Origin: an uncultured Lachnospiraceae bacterium
Lineage (GTDB): Bacteria; Bacillota_A; Clostridia; Lachnospirales; Lachnospiraceae
Reading direction: 5' to 3'
Assembly: GCA_910588595.1 (NCBI GenBank)
Contig: CAJUQU010000207.1
Span: 330-7,156 of the forward strand
DNA length: 6,827 nt
The translations under genes and the position numbers were made by a program. The notes under the pieces are model-generated. The model worked only from the letters and a program-made list of their open reading frames with translations. It had not been told where the DNA came from and searched no databases. Of this stretch, positions 4,356 to 6,827 are shown in pieces (the stretch's first letter is position 1; the number at the start of each line of letters is the position of its first letter).

Positions 4356-5924
4356 TCACTCGATCCGGTATCGCTCGATCCGACAAGTATGCATCCTGCT
4401 GCCCTTGTCATAGTTTATTCCGACCAGAAGGATCTCCCCGCCGTACGCCTCGACCGCCTTCGGATAATGCTTCTTTTTGATCTGCCCGATCGCGCCTTCC
4501 GCAGTCTGATTCCATTTCAGCTCTATCACGAGCACAGGAAAATCCGAATCCCTCCTGGGAAGGTATACAATGTCTGCATACCCTTCCCCAGCCGGCAGCT
4601 CTTCCCACTGCAGATAGTAGTCCTTGTAGGTATAATATGCAAGCTTGATCACACTGCGGAGGCTGTCTTCTTTATTATAATGCAGGGGTGTGGTCTCCTC
4701 AGAATGAATCCTCTGAATCTGCTCGGAGACCGCTTCCTCCCTCAAATGGATCGTGTCCTGGATCAGCCGGTCACTCTCCACAACGCGCCTGATCGTTTCC
4801 GCATGATCTGTCTCCCTGACGGATTTCGAAAACTCCAGCCGGATCTCTTCGTTGGGGATGCGCACGGTCTTCGCACACTCGTCATAGGCGAGATATCCCA
4901 GGTGAACCAGAAGTGTCAGCACATCATCTCTTCCCTTAAATGTCACCAGATCGTTCGCAAATCCATTCGTGTTTACCCGTACTTCCATACCGCCGATCAG
5001 CTCAGCGATCACCCTCGTCAATCCTGCATATCCCATACTGATATAACCCATCAGACTCTCCGCAGCCGATGTTTCCGTCCAGTATGAATCAAACGTCCCA
5101 TTGTCGACAGCCTGCATCACAGAGTTGGGATTGTACACAGAGCCCACATCGCGAAAAGAATACCCGTCATACCACTGTTTCATCGCCAGAAAATCAGTAT
5201 TCCCTCTCTCGCAGAGCCACCGCACCTCCTCCTCCGTGAATCCCACATACTCCCCGAATTTCCGGGGCGTGACCATCGTATATTCCCTGAAATCAGATAT
5301 GGCTGACTGACGCCCGTCTTTCTTTACAGGAAGGATCCCTGTCATGTAGGCTGCCGCGAAAATTTTGGCTGTGGTCTGACTGCTCTTGAACAATGTGCGG
5401 AGAAATTCCAGATACTCTTGTTGAACCGACGGGTTCTCGCGGATCGGCGCATCCCACTCGTCAATGATCATAATGAATTTCGTTCCGGTCAGCTCGACTG
5501 CACGGATCATTGTCGCCGGCAGTTCGTTGCTCACCGCAAGTTCCGGGCAGGACGCCATCAGTTCCTCCGTGATCTTGCCGCTCAAATATGACGCAAGCGT
5601 CCTGTAGCTGTCTGTGAATGTTTTGACATAGGTCATGTCGACATATATCACATTGTACTGGTTGAGATGCTGCTGATAGCTCTGATCCCTGCTGATGATC
5701 TTGTCACGAAACAGATCCGAGGAATCACATGTCCTGTCATAGTACGCGCAAAGCATCTGTGCCGCAAACGACTTGCCAAAGCGCCTGGGTCTGCTGATAC
5801 AGGTCAGCCTCCCCGGTGTTTCAACAGAGTTGTTGATCAGCGCGATCAGCCCTGTCTTGTCAATATACAGATCATTCAAGATCCCTGCAAATCCGCTGTT
5901 CCCAGGATTCAGATAGATTCCCAT
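4356..5924 (-). CDS. AAA-ATPase-like protein with C-terminal PD-(D/E)XK nuclease-like domain
   Basis: A 522-residue protein of the AAA-ATPase_like plus PDDEXK_9 architecture, abundant in gut Clostridia and Bacteroidetes. The start MGIYLNPGN, then YIDKTGL (20-26), is typical of the family. The P-loop is the family's degenerate form RPRRFGKS (45-52, K51/S52), and Walker B is IIDEWD (153-158). The C-terminal nuclease-like core shows YADIVY (D451) and ELKW (E468, K470), followed by a glutamine (Q481) in QIKKKHY, so its acidic and lysine positions look intact. The ATG at 5922-5924 is chosen for AAGGAG ten bases upstream and for the family N-terminus; an in-frame ATG at 5984 would add 20 residues encoded in a structured leader. 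The function is not established for this family; a mobile-element or defence link is speculation. A promoter is proposed at 6074-6102. Confidence 0.9.
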   Translation of the reverse strand: MGIYLNPGNSGFAGILNDLYIDKTGLIALINNSVETPGRLTCISRPRRFGKSFAAQMLCAYYDRTCDSSDLFRDKIISRDQSYQQHLNQYNVIYVDMTYVKTFTDSYRTLASYLSGKITEELMASCPELAVSNELPATMIRAVELTGTKFIMIIDEWDAPIRENPSVQQEYLEFLRTLFKSSQTTAKIFAAAYMTGILPVKKDGRQSAISDFREYTMVTPRKFGEYVGFTEEEVRWLCERGNTDFLAMKQWYDGYSFRDVGSVYNPNSVMQAVDNGTFDSYWTETSAAESLMGYISMGYAGLTRVIAELIGGMEVRVNTNGFANDLVTFKGRDDVLTLLVHLGYLAYDECAKTVRIPNEEIRLEFSKSVRETDHAETIRRVVESDRLIQDTIHLREEAVSEQIQRIHSEETTPLHYNKEDSLRSVIKLAYYTYKDYYLQWEELPAGEGYADIVYLPRRDSDFPVLVIELKWNQTAEGAIGQIKKKHYPKAVEAYGGEILLVGINYDKGSRMHTCRIERYRIE

Positions 5925-5934
5925 AAAATCTCGT

Positions 5935-5940
5935 CTCCTT
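5935..5940 (-). promoter_or_regulatory. ribosome binding site deciding the AAA-ATPase gene start
   Basis: AAGGAG on the minus strand, ten bases before ATG 5922-5924. The competing upstream ATG (5982-5984) has AGGAG eleven bases away, but that one lies inside a hairpin region and would add a basic tail, MELIFEQCHRRKRDKRRRDF, not expected for the family. Confidence 0.65.
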
Positions 5941-5950
5941 TTATCTCTTT

Positions 5951-6024
5951 TTCTCCGATGGCACTGTTCAAAAATCAGTTCCATAGCTCGCTAAGCTCCT
6001 GACCTTCGAGCGGCACTCTCGAAG
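5951..6024 (-). other. structured leader of the AAA-ATPase gene, repeat-like
   Basis: Three stems lie in a row between the promoter and the start codon: a perfect CTTCGAG/CTCGAAG stem with a seven-base loop (6004-6024), a small TAGC/GCTA stem (5984-5993), and a GG-ACTG/CAGT-CC stem with one mismatch and an AT-rich loop (5960-5982). The segment also carries an in-frame ATG. The compact hairpin series resembles an intergenic repeat or a cis-regulatory leader rather than random 5' sequence. Confidence 0.45.
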
Positions 6025-6073
6025 ATAAATCTTGCGCACTATTTAACAGTTATTTTTTCACAGCTCCTAACTG

Positions 6074-6102
6074 ATTATCGCATATAGCAAAAAGAATGTC
6101 CA
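6074..6102 (-). promoter_or_regulatory. candidate promoter of the AAA-ATPase gene
   Basis: On the minus strand TGGACA (6097-6102) and GATAAT (6074-6079) are separated by 17 bases, with TGC directly before the -10 (extended -10). Each box matches the consensus at five of six positions. The expected start near 6067 gives a leader of about 140 bases. Confidence 0.6.
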
Positions 6103-6125
6103 GCGCATTGATCCCATTTCAACTT

Positions 6126-6154
6126 TTGACCAATCATCAAATCTGTGCTATACT
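6126..6154 (+). promoter_or_regulatory. sigma-70 type promoter of the amylase-family gene
   Basis: TTGACC (6126-6131) and TATACT (6149-6154) are separated by 17 bases, with TGC before the -10. Each box has five of six consensus bases. The start codon lies about 50 bases downstream behind an A-rich leader. It is back to back with the minus-strand promoter at 6074-6102. Confidence 0.8.
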
Positions 6155-6205
6155 AAAAAATGTCAAAAAAGAAAATGAAAAAATATGATTAAAGGGGGAC
6201 ATAAA

Positions 6206-6827
6206 ATGGCTTGGTACGATGAAGCTGTCTTTTACCACATCTATCCTTTGGGACTGGCAGGCGCGCCGAAGGAAAACGCTTACGGGGAGCCGGAGCATCG
6301 TTTGAACACGCTGCTTCCCTGGATCGACCACATTAAGAACATTGGCTGCAACGCCATCTATATCGGACCATTGTTTGAATCCGTCGGACATGGCTACGAG
6401 ACCACCGACTACAAAAAGCTCGACAGCCGTCTCGGCGATAACGAGGATTTAAAGAATTTCGTGGCAGCGTGTCACAAAAAAGAAGTCAGGGTGATCTTTG
6501 ACGGCGTGTTCAACCACACTGGACGCGACTTCTTTGCGTTTAAGGACATCCGGGAAAAGCGCGAAGGTTCCCAGTACAAGGACTGGTACTGCAATGTGAA
6601 CTTCTGGGGCAACAACGAGTACAACGACGGTTTCAGCTACGACAACTGGGGCGGTTACAATCTGCTCGTGAAACTCAACCAGAGAAATCCCGCAGTAAAG
6701 GACTACATCTGCGATGTCATCCGCTTCTGGGTGAGCGAGTTCGACGTGGACGGCATCCGCCTCGACGCGGCGGACGTGCTCGACTTTGACTTTATGAAAG
6801 CGCTAAGGCATGTCGCGAACGAGGTCA
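6206..6827 (+). CDS. GH13 alpha-amylase-family glycoside hydrolase, 5' part
   Basis: The first 207 codons of a gene that continues past the right edge. It starts at ATG 6206-6208 with AAAGGGGG seven bases upstream. The protein begins MAWYDEAVFYHIYPLG with no signal peptide, so the enzyme is probably cytoplasmic. The TIM-barrel motifs of family GH13 are clear: GHGYETTDY (61-69), conserved region I DGVFNH (99-104) and region II DGIRLD (182-187), with R185 and the catalytic nucleophile D187. The general acid and region IV residues lie beyond the window. Likely substrates are maltodextrins or other alpha-1,4-glucans taken up by the cell, but the subfamily cannot be fixed from this part. Its own promoter at 6126-6154 makes it a separate unit divergent from the AAA-ATPase gene. 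Confidence 0.93.
   Translation, partial: MAWYDEAVFYHIYPLGLAGAPKENAYGEPEHRLNTLLPWIDHIKNIGCNAIYIGPLFESVGHGYETTDYKKLDSRLGDNEDLKNFVAACHKKEVRVIFDGVFNHTGRDFFAFKDIREKREGSQYKDWYCNVNFWGNNEYNDGFSYDNWGGYNLLVKLNQRNPAVKDYICDVIRFWVSEFDVDGIRLDAADVLDFDFMKALRHVANEV

Noticed and set aside
4334..4396. GGATGCAT and ATGCATCC inverted pair spanning the AAA-ATPase gene stop codon
   Set aside because: An 8-bp match built on a self-palindromic core with a 47-base loop; likely chance.
4167..5087. Plus-strand open frame of 306 codons
   Set aside because: Mostly antisense to the AAA-ATPase gene, with no domain signal and no ribosome binding site; the real coding strand shows conserved motifs.
6137..6391. Minus-strand 84-codon frame
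   Set aside because: It is antisense to the start of the GH13 gene and covers that gene's promoter.

Overview
The window looks like a stretch of a Clostridia genome, most likely Lachnospiraceae (Bacillota). This is inference from protein style (DUF1835/DUF3658 protein, AAA-ATPase-like/PD-(D/E)XK protein, cytoplasmic GH13 enzyme), strong purine-rich Shine-Dalgarno sites, consensus TTGACA/TATAAT promoters and noncoding foldback repeats between genes.

Layout. Bases 1-176 hold the 3' end of a plus-strand gene with a coiled-coil tail, convergent with a minus-strand DUF1835/DUF3658 protein (187-1071). Bases 1072-1678 contain no confident gene. Most of that stretch is a chain of three foldback elements (1213-1295, 1292-1457, 1454-1657), each starting and ending in CTAG and sharing the CTAG at each junction, flanked on both sides by similar AT-rich hairpins. 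Next come, on the minus strand, a biosynthetic-type acetolactate synthase large subunit (1679-3466) and, upstream of it, a TetR-family regulator (3545-4120). A near-consensus promoter lies at 4212-4240. A GCAAGTAC-type palindrome overlaps its expected start point, and a closely related perfect palindrome sits just before the synthase ribosome binding site. Bases 4121-4355 hold that control region plus a strong stem-loop. A minus-strand AAA-ATPase-like protein with a C-terminal PD-(D/E)XK nuclease fold follows (4356-5924), preceded by a structured leader. Back-to-back promoters at 6074-6102 (minus) and 6126-6154 (plus) separate it from a GH13 alpha-amylase-family gene that runs off the right edge (6206-6827).

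How the parts may work together. The only clear functional unit is regulator plus acetolactate synthase: the TetR protein probably represses its own promoter and thereby controls the synthase, the first step of branched-chain amino acid or acetoin synthesis. No small regulatory subunit (ilvN) is visible beside it. The other genes appear to be single transcription units. I do not see a complete new defence or metabolic system. The most unusual material is the CTAG-linked chain of palindromes and the paired operator-like sites.
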